From assembly GCF_014636935.1 (NCBI RefSeq), contig NZ_BMES01000003.1, positions 1 to 64,000 on the forward strand: 64,000 nt of DNA, written 5' to 3'. This DNA is from Alsobacter metallidurans. GTDB taxonomy: Bacteria; Pseudomonadota; Alphaproteobacteria; Rhizobiales; Beijerinckiaceae. Under the pieces are notes generated by a model. The model was not told where the DNA came from and searched no databases. It was given only the letters and a program-made list of their open reading frames with translations. Positions 48,376-57,763 of the stretch are shown one piece after another (the stretch's first letter is position 1; each line of letters begins with the position of its first letter). A program made the position numbers and the translations under genes.

Positions 48376-49374
48376 TTACTCCGCGCCTTCCCGCGCCAGC
48401 GCGGGCGGCGCATTGCGGGTCTTCCACAAGGACCACGCCACGCCGGCCCCCAGAATCGCGAAGGTGGCGCCAAGCGAGATGGCCGGCGGAACCTTGGCGA
48501 TGCCGAGCATGTCGGCCACCACGATCTTGGAGCCGATGAAGATCAGCACGGCCGCGAGCGCGTATTTCAGGTAGGCGAAGCGGTCGACCATGGCGGCCAG
48601 CGCGAAGTAGAGCGCGCGAAGGCCCAGGATGGCGAAGATGTTGGAGGTGAACACCAGGTAGGTGTCGGTCGTGATCGCGAAGATCGCCGGCACTGAGTCC
48701 ACCGCGAAGATCACGTCCGCGACATTCACCAGGATGAGAACCAGGAAAAGCGGCGTTAGCGCGGTCTCCATCCGGCCGGTGGCCGGGTTGGGCTCCTTCA
48801 CGACGAAACGCTCGCCCCGCAGCTCGTCCGTTACCCGGAAGCGCTTGCGCATGAAGCGCAGGATGGGGTTGGACGCGACGTCGTACTCCTTGTCGGCGGC
48901 CCAGATCATCTTCACGCCGGTGATCACCAGGAAGGCGGCGAAGATGTAGAGCACCCAGCTGAACTGCTGCACCAGCGCCGCGCCGACGCCGATCATGAGG
49001 CCGCGCAACAGGATGACGGCAAGGATGCCCCAGAACAGCACCCGGTGCTGATAAGCGCGCGGGATGCCGAAATAGCCGAATATCATCGCGATGACGAAGA
49101 TGTTGTCCATCGAGAGACTTTTCTCGATGACGTAGCCGGTGAGGTATTCGAGGCCGGCCTGGGGTGAGATCTGCCACCACACGACCGCCCCGAAGGCGAC
49201 GCCCATGACGATGTAGAAGGCAGAGAGCAACAGGCTCTCGCGCACTGAGATCTCTTTCGATTCTTTGTGCAGAACGCCCAGATCGAAGGCGAGCAGCGCC
49301 ACTACGATGATCGCGAAGCCAATCCACATCCAGAGCGGCTTGGCCAATACGGGTATGAGCAGGAATTCCAGCAT
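48376..49374 (-). CDS. TerC family integral membrane protein
   Basis: The 332-residue protein has eight to nine membrane helices. TerC hallmarks are visible: acidic residues within helices (VALLAFDLGVLHK, SLSMDNIFVIAMIF, VADVIFAVDSVPAIFAIT) and the loop FVVKEPNPATGRMETALTPLFLVLI. The name comes from tellurite resistance, but relatives such as Alx and MntP-like proteins handle manganese, and TerC proteins help load metals onto secreted enzymes. No other ter genes are near, so a metal-homeostasis role is more likely than tellurite resistance. Confidence 0.92.
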   Translation of the reverse strand: MLEFLLIPVLAKPLWMWIGFAIIVVALLAFDLGVLHKESKEISVRESLLLSAFYIVMGVAFGAVVWWQISPQAGLEYLTGYVIEKSLSMDNIFVIAMIFGYFGIPRAYQHRVLFWGILAVILLRGLMIGVGAALVQQFSWVLYIFAAFLVITGVKMIWAADKEYDVASNPILRFMRKRFRVTDELRGERFVVKEPNPATGRMETALTPLFLVLILVNVADVIFAVDSVPAIFAITTDTYLVFTSNIFAILGLRALYFALAAMVDRFAYLKYALAAVLIFIGSKIVVADMLGIAKVPPAISLGATFAILGAGVAWSLWKTRNAPPALAREGAE

Positions 49375-49642
49375 GTCGGGCCCATGGTTGAATGATCAAC
49401 GATGGCGCCGACATCACGAGAGGTTCGGACTCTCGCCAGAGGGGCCCGGTCGCCAGATTGCGAAGTGGGGACTGCGCATTTGCGTTTCAAGGCGCGGCGC
49501 CCGCTGAAATCTTCGTTTCCTGGTCACCAAGCTTCGCATCCCGACTGGCCTGTGGCGCCGATCGCCGTCATCATCACACCGAGATCATCGTTGACCATCC
49601 CGCAGCGGCGCGCCCCGGCTCGCCGCAACGGAGTTCGTCGTC
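49375..49642. promoter_or_regulatory. Divergent terC / binding-protein intergenic region with small hairpins
   Basis: This 268-nt stretch holds the 5' leaders of terC (minus) and the binding-protein gene (plus). Near terC are two hairpins, GTTGA/TCAAC (49387-49400) and CGAGAG/CTCTCG (49417-49435). TerC-family genes are often controlled by manganese riboswitches (yybP-ykoY), but I do not see that consensus convincingly. No gene is apparent. Confidence 0.35.
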
Positions 49643-50674
49643 ATGTTCGTTTCCCCCCGCGGCCGCCTGGCCGTGCTTGCGCTTTCGATGCTGGCCCTGC
49701 TCGCCGCCCCCACAGCGGCCGGCGCGCAGACGGTCGTGCGCGTGCTGCTCGACTGGAAGCTCGACGCCATGGCGGCGCCGTTCCTGGTCGCGCAGGACAA
49801 GGGTTATTTTCGCGCAGAGGGGCTCGACGTCTCGATCGAGCCCGGGTCGGGCTCCCGCGACACCGTCGCAAAGCTGGCGACCGGCGGGTTCCAGTTTGGC
49901 GTCGGCGACGTCAATACGTTGATCCGATATCGGGACGAGAACCCGGGAACGGACCTCTCGGCCGTGCTGATGCTGCAGGATGCGCCACCCTTCGCGATCA
50001 TCGGCCGACGCAGCCGCGGCATCACGGCCGAGCCCTCCAGTCTCGTCGGCAAGGCGATCGGCGCGTCGTCGGCCGATGGCGCCGCGGCGCAGTGGCCTGT
50101 TTTTCGAAAGCTCACCAAGCTGGAGGCCGGTGCGGCCCGGATCGAAACCGTTGGGCTCGCGGTGCGCGAGCCGATGCTCGCGTCGGGCGAGTTGGACGGC
50201 GTGTTCGGCTCGGCCGTGTCCACATTGGTGACGCTGAAAAGCCGTGGCGTGCCGGCGGATGATCTCATCGTGCTGGCGATGCGCGACTACGGCCTGGAGC
50301 TCTACGGCGACGCCGTGATCGTGCAGGGTGCGTTTGCAAAGAGCGATCCCGCTGCCGTGAAAGGGTTCCTCCGCGCGCTGACGCGGGGCATGCGCGACGT
50401 GGTGGCGGAGCCGGGCGCGGTGGTCGAGGCCGTCTTGCGGCGTAACGACCAGGCCCGCCGCGACGTAGAGTTCGAGCGGCTTGCTCTTTCGCTGGAGCGA
50501 ATCCAGCTCACGCCATGGGTAAAGGAGCAGGGATGGGGCGGGATCGACCGCGCCCGCTTTGAACGCGCGATCGACCAGATCGGCTCGGCTTTCGCGTTTC
50601 GGACGAAGCCGGACGTAAAGGATATCTTCAACGACGCGTTTTTGCCGGCCGCCGAGGAGCGTCAGGTCGACTAA
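49643..50674 (+). CDS. ABC transporter substrate-binding protein, NMT1/THI5 (SsuA/TauA-like) family
   Basis: A signal peptide (residues 1-28, ending AGAQ) precedes a 315-residue type II binding protein. DWKLDAMAAPFLVAQDKGYFRAEGLDVSIEPGSGS is the NMT1/THI5-like opening, matching proteins that bind nitrate, taurine, sulfonates or thiamine precursors. GVGDVNTLIRYR and KAIGASSADGAAAQWPVF supply further ligand loops. No permease or ATPase gene is next to it, so it is an orphan that must use a transporter elsewhere. It converges with the phytase-like gene, 26 bases apart. Confidence 0.88.
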   Translation: MFVSPRGRLAVLALSMLALLAAPTAAGAQTVVRVLLDWKLDAMAAPFLVAQDKGYFRAEGLDVSIEPGSGSRDTVAKLATGGFQFGVGDVNTLIRYRDENPGTDLSAVLMLQDAPPFAIIGRRSRGITAEPSSLVGKAIGASSADGAAAQWPVFRKLTKLEAGAARIETVGLAVREPMLASGELDGVFGSAVSTLVTLKSRGVPADDLIVLAMRDYGLELYGDAVIVQGAFAKSDPAAVKGFLRALTRGMRDVVAEPGAVVEAVLRRNDQARRDVEFERLALSLERIQLTPWVKEQGWGGIDRARFERAIDQIGSAFAFRTKPDVKDIFNDAFLPAAEERQVD

Positions 50675-50700
50675 GTCGAGCCAGCTGCCGGCGATCGCCG

Positions 50701-51732
50701 CTATTCAACGAGGCGGAACTGCAGAAACGTGGTTCGCTGGATAAAGGAAAAGTTGTCGTCCGAGATCAGGCTCAGGATCACGGCCCCGTCCGGACCGCGG
50801 TGGATCGCGAGCCCTTCCATGTTGTCGATGTGCTGGCGCATGTCGAGATCCACCAGCACGGGCCCATCCAGCAGAGCGCCGGGGCGGATGGAGCCGCCCG
50901 GGACGCGGCGGATGCGCATGCCGACGCCGTCGAGCCAGTTGAACCGGCGCTCCAGCATCAGCATGTCGCCGTCCGGCAGGAAGGCGAGATCGGTGATGTC
51001 GAAATCGTCCCGGCGCACCACCCGGAACTCGCCTCGCTGCGGGCCGGTGAGGATCCAACCCTTGGTGGGCGCGTCCGCCCCGCGTGTGGCTCGTTCGGCA
51101 ATCACCACGAGGCTGCCGGCCAGCGCGCCCGCGGTGGCGATGCCGATGGCCTCCAGGCTGCGGTTCTCCGGCAGGGTCTTCACCGCCGGCGGCACGGGGA
51201 TGATCTGGCCCCGCGCCAGCAGGCCCTCGCGCCCGATGTCGAACCTGCGCACCTCGTGAACGCGCTCGAAGCCCACATACGCGACCCCGTCGTGCACGCA
51301 AAGGCTTTCGCTGTCCCACGCGCGCGTACGCCACAGCGGCGTTCCATCCGCGCCGAGCAAGGGAGCGATGGAGGCTTCCACAATCGCGGTGGGCGTCCGC
51401 TCCGTGTAGGCGACGCGGGCCGACAGCCAGCCTCCAACGTCGCTAACCGCCAGGATACGCTGTCCGTCGGCGCTGATCGACAGTCCCGACCAGCCGCCGA
51501 AATTTCGGTCGTCGCTGTCGAGGTCCAGCCCGCCGATGAACTCGAGCGCGCCGAAACGCCGGACGTCGCCGCCCAGAATCGGCAGGCGCTCCACCGGGCG
51601 CGCCTTGACGCGGATCGCGGTCGGGACCGCAAGGCCAACCTCCGGCCCTTGCGCAGCGGCGACCCGGCCGGCGGCGAAGCCGGCCGCCGCGGCGACGAGG
51701 CCGCGCCCGAAGGCGCGTCGAGAGAGCCTCAT
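50701..51732 (-). CDS. Tat-exported esterase-like activity of phytase family protein
   Basis: The 343-residue protein begins with a twin-arginine signal ([19 protein letters not shown]) and a mature beta-propeller-like domain. [27 protein letters not shown] and the repeated [13 protein letters not shown] fit the Phytase-like domain (esterase-like activity of phytase). It should act in the periplasm; substrate unknown. Its ATG shares four bases (ATGA) with the cobT stop, so it is translated from the cobST transcript. This link with cobalt chelation is recurrent in related genomes as far as I recall, but its meaning is unclear. Confidence 0.85.
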   Translation of the reverse strand: MRLSRRAFGRGLVAAAAGFAAGRVAAAQGPEVGLAVPTAIRVKARPVERLPILGGDVRRFGALEFIGGLDLDSDDRNFGGWSGLSISADGQRILAVSDVGGWLSARVAYTERTPTAIVEASIAPLLGADGTPLWRTRAWDSESLCVHDGVAYVGFERVHEVRRFDIGREGLLARGQIIPVPPAVKTLPENRSLEAIGIATAGALAGSLVVIAERATRGADAPTKGWILTGPQRGEFRVVRRDDFDITDLAFLPDGDMLMLERRFNWLDGVGMRIRRVPGGSIRPGALLDGPVLVDLDMRQHIDNMEGLAIHRGPDGAVILSLISDDNFSFIQRTTFLQFRLVE

Positions 51733-53633
51733 CCCCGGCCGCCGGCGCGGCGCGGCGGCGCAATGGTCTTGGGCGGCGTGGCGTTCTCGTCGAAGAGCTC
51801 CGCAAGCTTCTCGGTCATCGCGCCGCCAAGCTCCTCGGCGTCCACAATGGTGACGGCCCGGCGATAATAGCGGGTCACATCGTGCCCGATACCGATCGCG
51901 ATCAGCTCCACGGGCGAGCGGGTCTCCACCTCCTCGATCACCCAGCGCAGGTGCTTCTCGAGGTAGTTGCCGGGATTCACCGACAGGGTGGAGTCGTCCA
52001 CCGGAGCGCCGTCCGAGATCATCATCAGGATCTTGCGCTGTTCGGGGCGCGCCAGCAGGCGCTTGTGCGCCCAGTCCAGCGCCTCTCCGTCGATGTTCTC
52101 CTTGAGCAGCCCCTCGCGCATCATCAGGCCGAGGTTCTTGCGCGCACGCCGCCAAGGCGCATCCGCTGCCTTGTAGACGATATGGCGCAAGTCGTTCAAA
52201 CGGCCGGGATTGGCCGGCTTGCCGGACTGCAGCCACGTCTCGCGCGATTGCCCGCCCTTCCAGGCGCGGGTCGTGAAACCGAGAATCTCTGTCTTGACGC
52301 CGCAACGCTCCAGCGTGCGCGCCAGGATGTCTGCGCAGGTCGCCGCCACGGTGATCGGCCGACCGCGCATGGAGCCGGAATTGTCGATCAGCAGGGTCAC
52401 GACGGTGTCGCGGAAATTCGTGTCCTTCTCGCGCTTAAAGCTTAGCGGCTGGAAGGGGTCGATCACGATGCGGGTCAGCCGCGCCGGATCGAGCGCGCCT
52501 TCTTCCAGGTCGAACTCCCAGGCGCGGTTCTGCTGCGCCATCAGGCGGCGCTGCAGGCGGTTGGCCAGCCGGGCGACGACGCCCTGCAGGTGCCCGAGCT
52601 GCTTGTCCAGATAGCTGCGCAACCGAGCCAGCTCGTCCGCGTCGCAAAGCTCCTCGGCGGCGATCATTTCGTCAAATTTGGTGGTGAAGGCCTTGTAGTC
52701 CGGGCCGCGAGCCTCGCGGGTGCTCGACACCGGCGGACGCCAAGCCTCGGAGGGCTCGTCGCCGTCCGCTTCGTCGGAATCCTCCGGCATTTCCCCGGTA
52801 GGCCCTTCGGAGGTTTCGGACTGGCCGTCCTCCATCTCGTCCGTGGCCTCCTCGGAGCGCTCCATCTCGGCGCGCTCGGCGGCGGATTGCTCCTCGGACT
52901 CGCCGTCCTGCTGCTCCTGGTTCTGGTTCTGGTCGTCGGACTGCTCGTCGTCCTCCGAATCCTCCGGATCCATGCTGGAGTCTTCGGCCATGTCGAGGCT
53001 GGCCAGGAGCTCGCGCACCGAACGCGAAAATTGCCTCTGGTCCTCCACGTTGGAGACCAGCTTGTCCAGGTTCGAGCCGGCTTTTTCCTCGATCCAGGGC
53101 CGCCAGAGGTCCACCACCTTCTGGGCGGCGGGCGGCGGCTTCAGCCCGGTCAGGCGCTCGCGCACCATCATGGCGACCGCGTCTTCAAGCGGCGCATCGG
53201 CGCGGTCGGAAATCTCGTGATAGGCGCCGCGGTGGTAGCGGTCCTCCAGCATGGCCGTGATGTTGGAAGCGACGCCTGTCATGCGGTTCGAGCCGATGGA
53301 CTCGACGCGCGACTGCTCCACCGCGTCATACACGGCGCGCGCCTGCTGGCCTTCGGGCGCGTGTCGACGATGCACCGCCTGGTCGTGGCAGGCGAGGCGC
53401 AGCGCCATGGAGTCGGCCTGGCCGCGCACGATGGCGGCGTCCGCGGCGCTCATCTTGCGCGGCGGCTCGGCCAGCCTGGCGCGCTCGCCCGTCAGAGCCG
53501 GCCGGTCGGACGCGAAGGTGACTTCCAACTCTGGCTGGCGCGCGATGGCGCGCAGGCACCCGGCCACCGAGCGCTTGAACGGCTCGATGGGCGCTTCATT
53601 GGGCTGTGCGGGCTTGCGGTTGGATGAGCTCAC
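51729..53633 (-). CDS. cobT: Aerobic cobaltochelatase subunit CobT
   Basis: CobT works with CobS and CobN to insert cobalt into hydrogenobyrinate a,c-diamide in aerobic B12 synthesis. The 634-residue protein has an N-terminal region beginning [16 protein letters not shown], a very acidic middle (about residues 215-300, rich in Glu, Asp, Gln and Ser) and a C-terminal VWA domain with the metal-ion adhesion motif DNSGSM and later [12 protein letters not shown]. The acidic tract and VWA pair are typical. It lies 13 bases after cobS. The large subunit gene cobN is not in the window. Confidence 0.96.
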   Translation of the reverse strand: MSSSNRKPAQPNEAPIEPFKRSVAGCLRAIARQPELEVTFASDRPALTGERARLAEPPRKMSAADAAIVRGQADSMALRLACHDQAVHRRHAPEGQQARAVYDAVEQSRVESIGSNRMTGVASNITAMLEDRYHRGAYHEISDRADAPLEDAVAMMVRERLTGLKPPPAAQKVVDLWRPWIEEKAGSNLDKLVSNVEDQRQFSRSVRELLASLDMAEDSSMDPEDSEDDEQSDDQNQNQEQQDGESEEQSAAERAEMERSEEATDEMEDGQSETSEGPTGEMPEDSDEADGDEPSEAWRPPVSSTREARGPDYKAFTTKFDEMIAAEELCDADELARLRSYLDKQLGHLQGVVARLANRLQRRLMAQQNRAWEFDLEEGALDPARLTRIVIDPFQPLSFKREKDTNFRDTVVTLLIDNSGSMRGRPITVAATCADILARTLERCGVKTEILGFTTRAWKGGQSRETWLQSGKPANPGRLNDLRHIVYKAADAPWRRARKNLGLMMREGLLKENIDGEALDWAHKRLLARPEQRKILMMISDGAPVDDSTLSVNPGNYLEKHLRWVIEEVETRSPVELIAIGIGHDVTRYYRRAVTIVDAEELGGAMTEKLAELFDENATPPKTIAPPRRAGGRG

Positions 53634-53646
53634 CCGGCGTTGCTCC

Positions 53647-54633
53647 TCAGCTCAGCGCGACGTTCACGGCGCTCTCGGGCAGTTCCTGGCCGAAGGCGCG
53701 CTGGTAGAACTCCGCCACCAGCGGCCGCTCGAGTTCGTCGCACTTGTTCAGGAAGGTGAGCCGGAACGCAAAGCCGATATCCTTGAAGATGTCGGCGTTC
53801 TCGGCCCAGGTGATCACCGTGCGCGGGCTCATCACGGTCGACAGGTCGCCGTTGATGAAGGCGTTGCGGGTGAGGTCCGCCACGCGCACCATCTTGTTGA
53901 CGATGTCGCGGCCTTCCTTGCCGGTGTAGTGCTTGGCCTTGGCCAGCACGATGTCGACTTCCTTGTCGTGCGGCAGGTAGTTCAGCGTGGTGACGATCGA
54001 CCACCGGTCCATCTGGCCCTGGTTGATCTGCTGCGTGCCGTGGTAAAGGCCCGACGTGTCGCCGAGCCCCACCGTGTTGGCGGTCGCGAACAGGCGGAAA
54101 GCCGGGTGCGGGCGGATCACGCGCTTCTGGTCCAGCAGCGTCAGCTTGCCCGAAATTTCCAAGATGCGCTGGATCACGAACATCACGTCCGGGCGGCCGG
54201 CGTCATACTCGTCGAACACCAGCGCGATGTTGTTCTGAAGAGCCCAGGGCAGGATGCCGTCCTGGAACTCGGTGATCTGCTTTCCGTCCTTCAGCACGAT
54301 CGCGTCCTTGCCGACGAGGTCGACGCGGGAGACGTGGCTGTCGAGGTTAATGCGGATACAGGGCCAGTTCAGGCGCGCCGCAACCTGCTCGATGTGGGTC
54401 GACTTTCCGGTGCCGTGATAGCCCGTGACCATCACGCGCCGGTTGCGCGCGAAGCCGGCCAGGATCGCCAGCGTGGTGTCGCGGTCGAACAGGTAGTCCT
54501 GGTCGAGATCGGGGACGTGGGCGTCCGGCTCGGAATAGGCGGGGACCTGCATATCGAGGTCGATGCCGAACAGCTTGCGGACGGACACGGTCGTGTCCGG
54601 CAACCCCGGCGCCAAGGCAGTCGTGGCAGACAT
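53647..54633 (-). CDS. cobS: Aerobic cobaltochelatase subunit CobS
   Basis: CobS is the AAA+ ATPase that powers cobalt insertion, forming a two-ring complex with CobT. The 328-residue protein has Walker [10 protein letters not shown] (71-79), Walker [15 protein letters not shown], and sensor-type segments including [20 protein letters not shown] and [29 protein letters not shown]. Length is normal. It is the first gene of cobS-cobT-phytase-like, read on the minus strand; a hairpin separates it from the J-domain gene upstream, so a promoter is expected in 54634-54668. Confidence 0.96.
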   Translation of the reverse strand: MSATTALAPGLPDTTVSVRKLFGIDLDMQVPAYSEPDAHVPDLDQDYLFDRDTTLAILAGFARNRRVMVTGYHGTGKSTHIEQVAARLNWPCIRINLDSHVSRVDLVGKDAIVLKDGKQITEFQDGILPWALQNNIALVFDEYDAGRPDVMFVIQRILEISGKLTLLDQKRVIRPHPAFRLFATANTVGLGDTSGLYHGTQQINQGQMDRWSIVTTLNYLPHDKEVDIVLAKAKHYTGKEGRDIVNKMVRVADLTRNAFINGDLSTVMSPRTVITWAENADIFKDIGFAFRLTFLNKCDELERPLVAEFYQRAFGQELPESAVNVALS

Positions 54634-54668
54634 GGATCCTCACTGACGAACGACGGGGCGCGCCCCGG

Positions 54669-54694
54669 GGGCTCCGGCCTGTGGCCCGGAGCCC
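54669..54694 (-). terminator. Hairpin between the J-domain gene and cobS
   Basis: GGGCTCCGG (54669-54677) and CCGGAGCCC (54686-54694) form a perfect 9-bp stem with an 8-nt loop, about 105 bases downstream of the J-domain gene stop and 36 bases upstream of the cobS start. It may end the J-domain transcript. Confidence 0.5.
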
Positions 54695-54799
54695 TGTGCT
54701 TGTTTAGTGGCTGGCGCGACGCGACGCAATTCGTGACGGGCGCATCCCGGATGGGCCTTCATGCGCGGCGCGCGGAGCGGGCCCGCATATCGAGGCCGT

Positions 54800-55432
54800 T
54801 CAGCCCCGGCCTGCGGCTTTCAGCGTGTTGTAGGCGGTAATGATCTCGCGCAGCCGATCTTCGTAGGAGCGGTCGCCGCCGTTGGCGTCCGGGTGGTTCT
54901 GCTTCACGAGTTCCTTGTAGCGGGCCTTCACGGTGGCTGCGTCAACGGTTTCGTCGAGTCCCAGCGCGTCATAGGCCTTCTTGGCGACGGGCCCGACGCC
55001 CGGCTTGCGTTGCTCCGGCTCGTGCCGGCCCGCAAAGCCGCCGGCCTTGAACACGCCCAGCGGATCCTCGAACACGAAGTCGGTGCCCGGCTCCGCCCCG
55101 GCCTGCGACTTCTGGCCGCCTTTCACGCCCATCGACCAGGTCGGCCGGTGACCCACCAACGCGTCCTTCTGGTACTTCTGCACGGCGTCGTCCGTCATGC
55201 CGGCGAAGTAATTGTAGGAGGCGTTGTACTCGCGCACGTGCTCCATGCAGAACTGGAAATACTGGCCTTCGTGCGTGCGGCCCTTGGGGGCGCGGAACTC
55301 CCCGCGCGCCTCGCATCCCGGATGGTCGCAACGCGGCCCGCTCACGGGCGCGCTCTGGGCTTTTGGCCGCGCTTGGGCCGCCCGACGGGGGCGGCTGCGA
55401 ATCTTGTCGAAGATGGACGAGTTGAGATTCAT
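54800..55432 (-). CDS. J-domain protein with C-terminal DnaJ domain
   Basis: The 210-residue protein carries its J domain at the C terminus (roughly residues 148-205): DALGLDETVDAATVKARYKELVKQNHPDANGGDR, with the essential HPD tripeptide, then IITAYNTLKAAG. The N-terminal part has a short basic region and a Cys/His cluster (CDHPGCEARGEF and, further on, FQFCMEHVREYNASYNYFAGM) that may bind zinc. J-domain proteins stimulate DnaK. The position of J at the C-terminal end is typical of this alphaproteobacterial group (DnaJ-like DjlA relatives differ). Start at ATG 55432; divergent from bolA. Confidence 0.9.
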   Translation of the reverse strand: MNLNSSIFDKIRSRPRRAAQARPKAQSAPVSGPRCDHPGCEARGEFRAPKGRTHEGQYFQFCMEHVREYNASYNYFAGMTDDAVQKYQKDALVGHRPTWSMGVKGGQKSQAGAEPGTDFVFEDPLGVFKAGGFAGRHEPEQRKPGVGPVAKKAYDALGLDETVDAATVKARYKELVKQNHPDANGGDRSYEDRLREIITAYNTLKAAGRG

Positions 55433-55567
55433 GACCGGGTCATTATGAGGTGTCGGGCGGTCGGGGCAAGCCGGGTGCGACAAGGGAACGTCCGTCGCCG
55501 CACGCCGCGGCGCCGGGGCCACAGAAATCCGTCGACCGCCGGCGGACTGCAGCGGAGAGGCTGACCC

Positions 55568-55834
55568 ATGAGCATTAAGGATGCGATAACCTCCAAGCTC
55601 ACGCAGGCGCTGTCGCCTGTCGAGCTGACCGTCATCGACGAGTCGGACCACCATCGCGGGCACGGCGGCTGGCGCGAGGGCGGGGAAACTCACTTCAACG
55701 TCAAGGTGGTGTCGGACGCCTTCGCGGGCAAGAGCCGCGTCGAACGCCATCGCATGGTGAACGCGCTACTGGCCGACGAACTTGCCGGCCGCGTCCATGC
55801 CCTGGCGCTCAGCGCCAAGGCGCCGGGGGAGTAA
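55568..55834 (+). CDS. BolA family protein
   Basis: The 88-residue protein has the BolA fold: IKDAITSKLTQALSPVELTVIDESDHHRGH, then ETHFNVKVVSDAFAGKSRVERHRMVNALLADEL and a terminal VHALALSAKAP. The conserved histidines and the FAGKSRVERHR helix match the BolA group that pairs with monothiol glutaredoxins in iron-sulfur and iron-sensing complexes. In Hyphomicrobiales a bolA gene next to a J-domain gene and cobST is a regular cluster. The divergent gap of 135 nt shows no recognised operator. Confidence 0.92.
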   Translation: MSIKDAITSKLTQALSPVELTVIDESDHHRGHGGWREGGETHFNVKVVSDAFAGKSRVERHRMVNALLADELAGRVHALALSAKAPGE

Positions 55835-55855
55835 CCCCGGCGCAGGCTGCGTCGC

Positions 55856-57022
55856 CTACCGCAGCCGCTCCAGGATGCTCACATAATTGGCCACGGCCGC
55901 GCCGCCCATGTTGAAGATGCCGCCCAGCGTCGCCGCCGGTATCTGCATGTCGCCGGCTTCGCCAGCCAGTTGCATGGCAGTCATGGCGTGCATGGAGACG
56001 CCAGTCGCCCCGATCGGGTGACCCTTCGCCTTGAGGCCGCCCGACGGGTTTACGGGCAGCCGCCCGTCCTTCTGGGTCCAGCCTTCCTTGATCGCCACCG
56101 CGCCACGGCCTTCCGGCGTGAGCCCCATGGCCTCGTATTCGATCAGCTCCGCCACCGTGAAGCAGTCATGCGTCTCCACAAAGGAGAGGTGATCGAGGCT
56201 GACGCCCGCCTGCGCGAGCGCGCGCTTCCAGGCTTCGGCGCAGCCGTCGAACTTCAGGATGTCGCGCTTGGACATCGGCAGGAAGTCCTGCACGTGCGCG
56301 GCGGCCCGGAACGCGATGGCGCGCTTCATGCGCAGCGCCGTGTCCACGTCCGCGAGCACCAGCGCGGCTGCGCCGTCGGACACGAGCGAACAGTCGGTGC
56401 GCTTCAGCGGACCGGCCACGAAGGGGTTCTTCTCGCTCTCTTGCCGGCAGAACTCGACGCCCAGGTCCTTGCGCATCTGCGCATAGGGATTTGAGACGCC
56501 GTTCTTGTGGTTTTTGGCCGCGATCATCGCGAGCGCGTCGGACTGGTCGCCATGGCGCTGGAAATAGCCGGCCGCGATCTGGCCGAAGACGCCCGCGAAG
56601 CCGCCGGGCGTGTCGCCGTCCTCGGGCAGGTAGGAAGCCTTGAGCAGGTTCTTGCCGATGTCCGCGCCCGGCGTCTTGGTCATCTGCTCGACGCCGACCA
56701 CGAGCACAATCTTGGCCTGTTTGGCGGCAATGCTCTTCAGGCCGCTATGCACGGCGGCCGAGCCCGTCGCGCAGGCGTTCTCGACGCGCGTGGTTGGCTT
56801 GAATCGGAGGTCGTCGTCGGCCTGCAGCACCAGCGAGGCGGTGAAATCCTGGGCCGAGAAGCCGGCGTTGTAATGGCCGAGCACGATTTCGTCGACCTCC
56901 GACGCCGCGATGCCAGCGTGATCCAGCGCCTCGTTGGTGACGCGGACGATGAGACTCTCGACGGTCTCGGCGTCCATCTTGCCGAAGGGCGTGTGGGCCC
57001 AGCCCACGATGCAAGCGGTCAT
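55856..57022 (-). CDS. Thiolase family acetyl-CoA acetyltransferase
   Basis: The 388-residue protein has the nucleophile cysteine in VENACATGSAAV (C84), the histidine motif GGLKAKGHPIGATGVSM and ends NMGGAAVANYVSIL. SLVSDGAAALVLAD and LSFVETHDCFTVAELIEYEAMGL are typical of the SCP2-thiolase-like subgroup (SCPx/acetyl-CoA acetyltransferase), which acts on acyl-CoA side chains rather than being the main PhaA-type thiolase. The longer frame to 57217 is rejected because MTACIVGWAHTPFGK is a normal start. It is convergent with bolA, 21 bases apart, and divergent from the acidic protein gene. Confidence 0.9.
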   Translation of the reverse strand: MTACIVGWAHTPFGKMDAETVESLIVRVTNEALDHAGIAASEVDEIVLGHYNAGFSAQDFTASLVLQADDDLRFKPTTRVENACATGSAAVHSGLKSIAAKQAKIVLVVGVEQMTKTPGADIGKNLLKASYLPEDGDTPGGFAGVFGQIAAGYFQRHGDQSDALAMIAAKNHKNGVSNPYAQMRKDLGVEFCRQESEKNPFVAGPLKRTDCSLVSDGAAALVLADVDTALRMKRAIAFRAAAHVQDFLPMSKRDILKFDGCAEAWKRALAQAGVSLDHLSFVETHDCFTVAELIEYEAMGLTPEGRGAVAIKEGWTQKDGRLPVNPSGGLKAKGHPIGATGVSMHAMTAMQLAGEAGDMQIPAATLGGIFNMGGAAVANYVSILERLR

Positions 57023-57233
57023 GGCTCGTGTTCCTCGCGTTTCCGCCGGGAGAATGGCGGTTGCGGGCTCGTCCGGCAAGGCGCGTCGCCGCACGGCTCG
57101 CGTGCAGGATCGCGCGGGCTGCCTGCGGCCCGGCGGCGACGCGACGAGGGTCCGTCCGCATAGGTCAAGGCGTAACGGAACGGGCGGCTTCCCGGCCGCG
57201 TTGACGGCGCGAACCATCGAGGAGGAAAAAACA

Positions 57234-57665
57234 ATGACCGCGAATTCGGCGACTTTGCTCGACGAGGCGGCGCGCCATGGCCAGGGCGACGCTCAGGCCG
57301 GCCTGCCCAAGCGCAGCCGGGACGATCTTGTCACGTTGTTGAGCCAAAACGGCGTCCGCGTCAGTGCGAGCGACAGCGACGCGGTGTTTGAACGCTATTC
57401 GGAAACCTACGACCAGAAGGAGCGGCAGGAGCAGCTCGTTGACGCCGGGTCCGAAATGTCGTTCCCGGCCAGCGATCCGCCGTCCTACATGGCGGGCGCC
57501 TCCGTGGCGGGCGGACCGCCCGAGGGCTCAGAAACCCGCGAGGCCGCCAATACCACCACCGAGGACCCGGCCGAGGTTAAAAAGGTGGCGGAGACGGACG
57601 GCACCGGCGGCCACAAGGCCGACCACAAGGGCGGCAAGGAAACCGCCAACGCGTCCCGGCGCTGA
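57234..57665 (+). CDS. Hydrophilic, low-complexity acidic protein of unknown function
   Basis: This 143-residue protein begins at an ATG with GGAGG eight bases upstream. The N-terminal 70 residues contain RSRDDLVTLLSQNGVRVSASDSDAVFERY; the rest is disordered and rich in Gly, Glu, Lys and Thr (TREAANTTTEDPAEVKKVAE). A SDP-type block SEMSFPASDPPSYM is seen in small conserved proteobacterial proteins. There is no signal peptide or membrane segment and no cysteine. The composition suggests a stress- or desiccation-related disordered protein, but that is only inference. Confidence 0.75.
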   Translation: MTANSATLLDEAARHGQGDAQAGLPKRSRDDLVTLLSQNGVRVSASDSDAVFERYSETYDQKERQEQLVDAGSEMSFPASDPPSYMAGASVAGGPPEGSETREAANTTTEDPAEVKKVAETDGTGGHKADHKGGKETANASRR

Positions 57666-57763
57666 CGCGACGTCGCAACCGATCTCGCCCGATCATGCGT
57701 CTCTGCGTCGGATACGGCGTCGTCGGACGCAGCCGATCGGCCGCCGCCCGGCCGGATGACGCT

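Noticed and set aside
49387-49400. Possible FNR box upstream of terC
   Set aside because: The half-sites are TTGA and ATCAA but the spacing is two bases short of the TTGAT-N4-ATCAA consensus.
49500-49642. Possible small gene upstream of the binding-protein gene
   Set aside because: The open frames overlapping this stretch read into the binding-protein gene in the wrong frame and have no ribosome site or motif.
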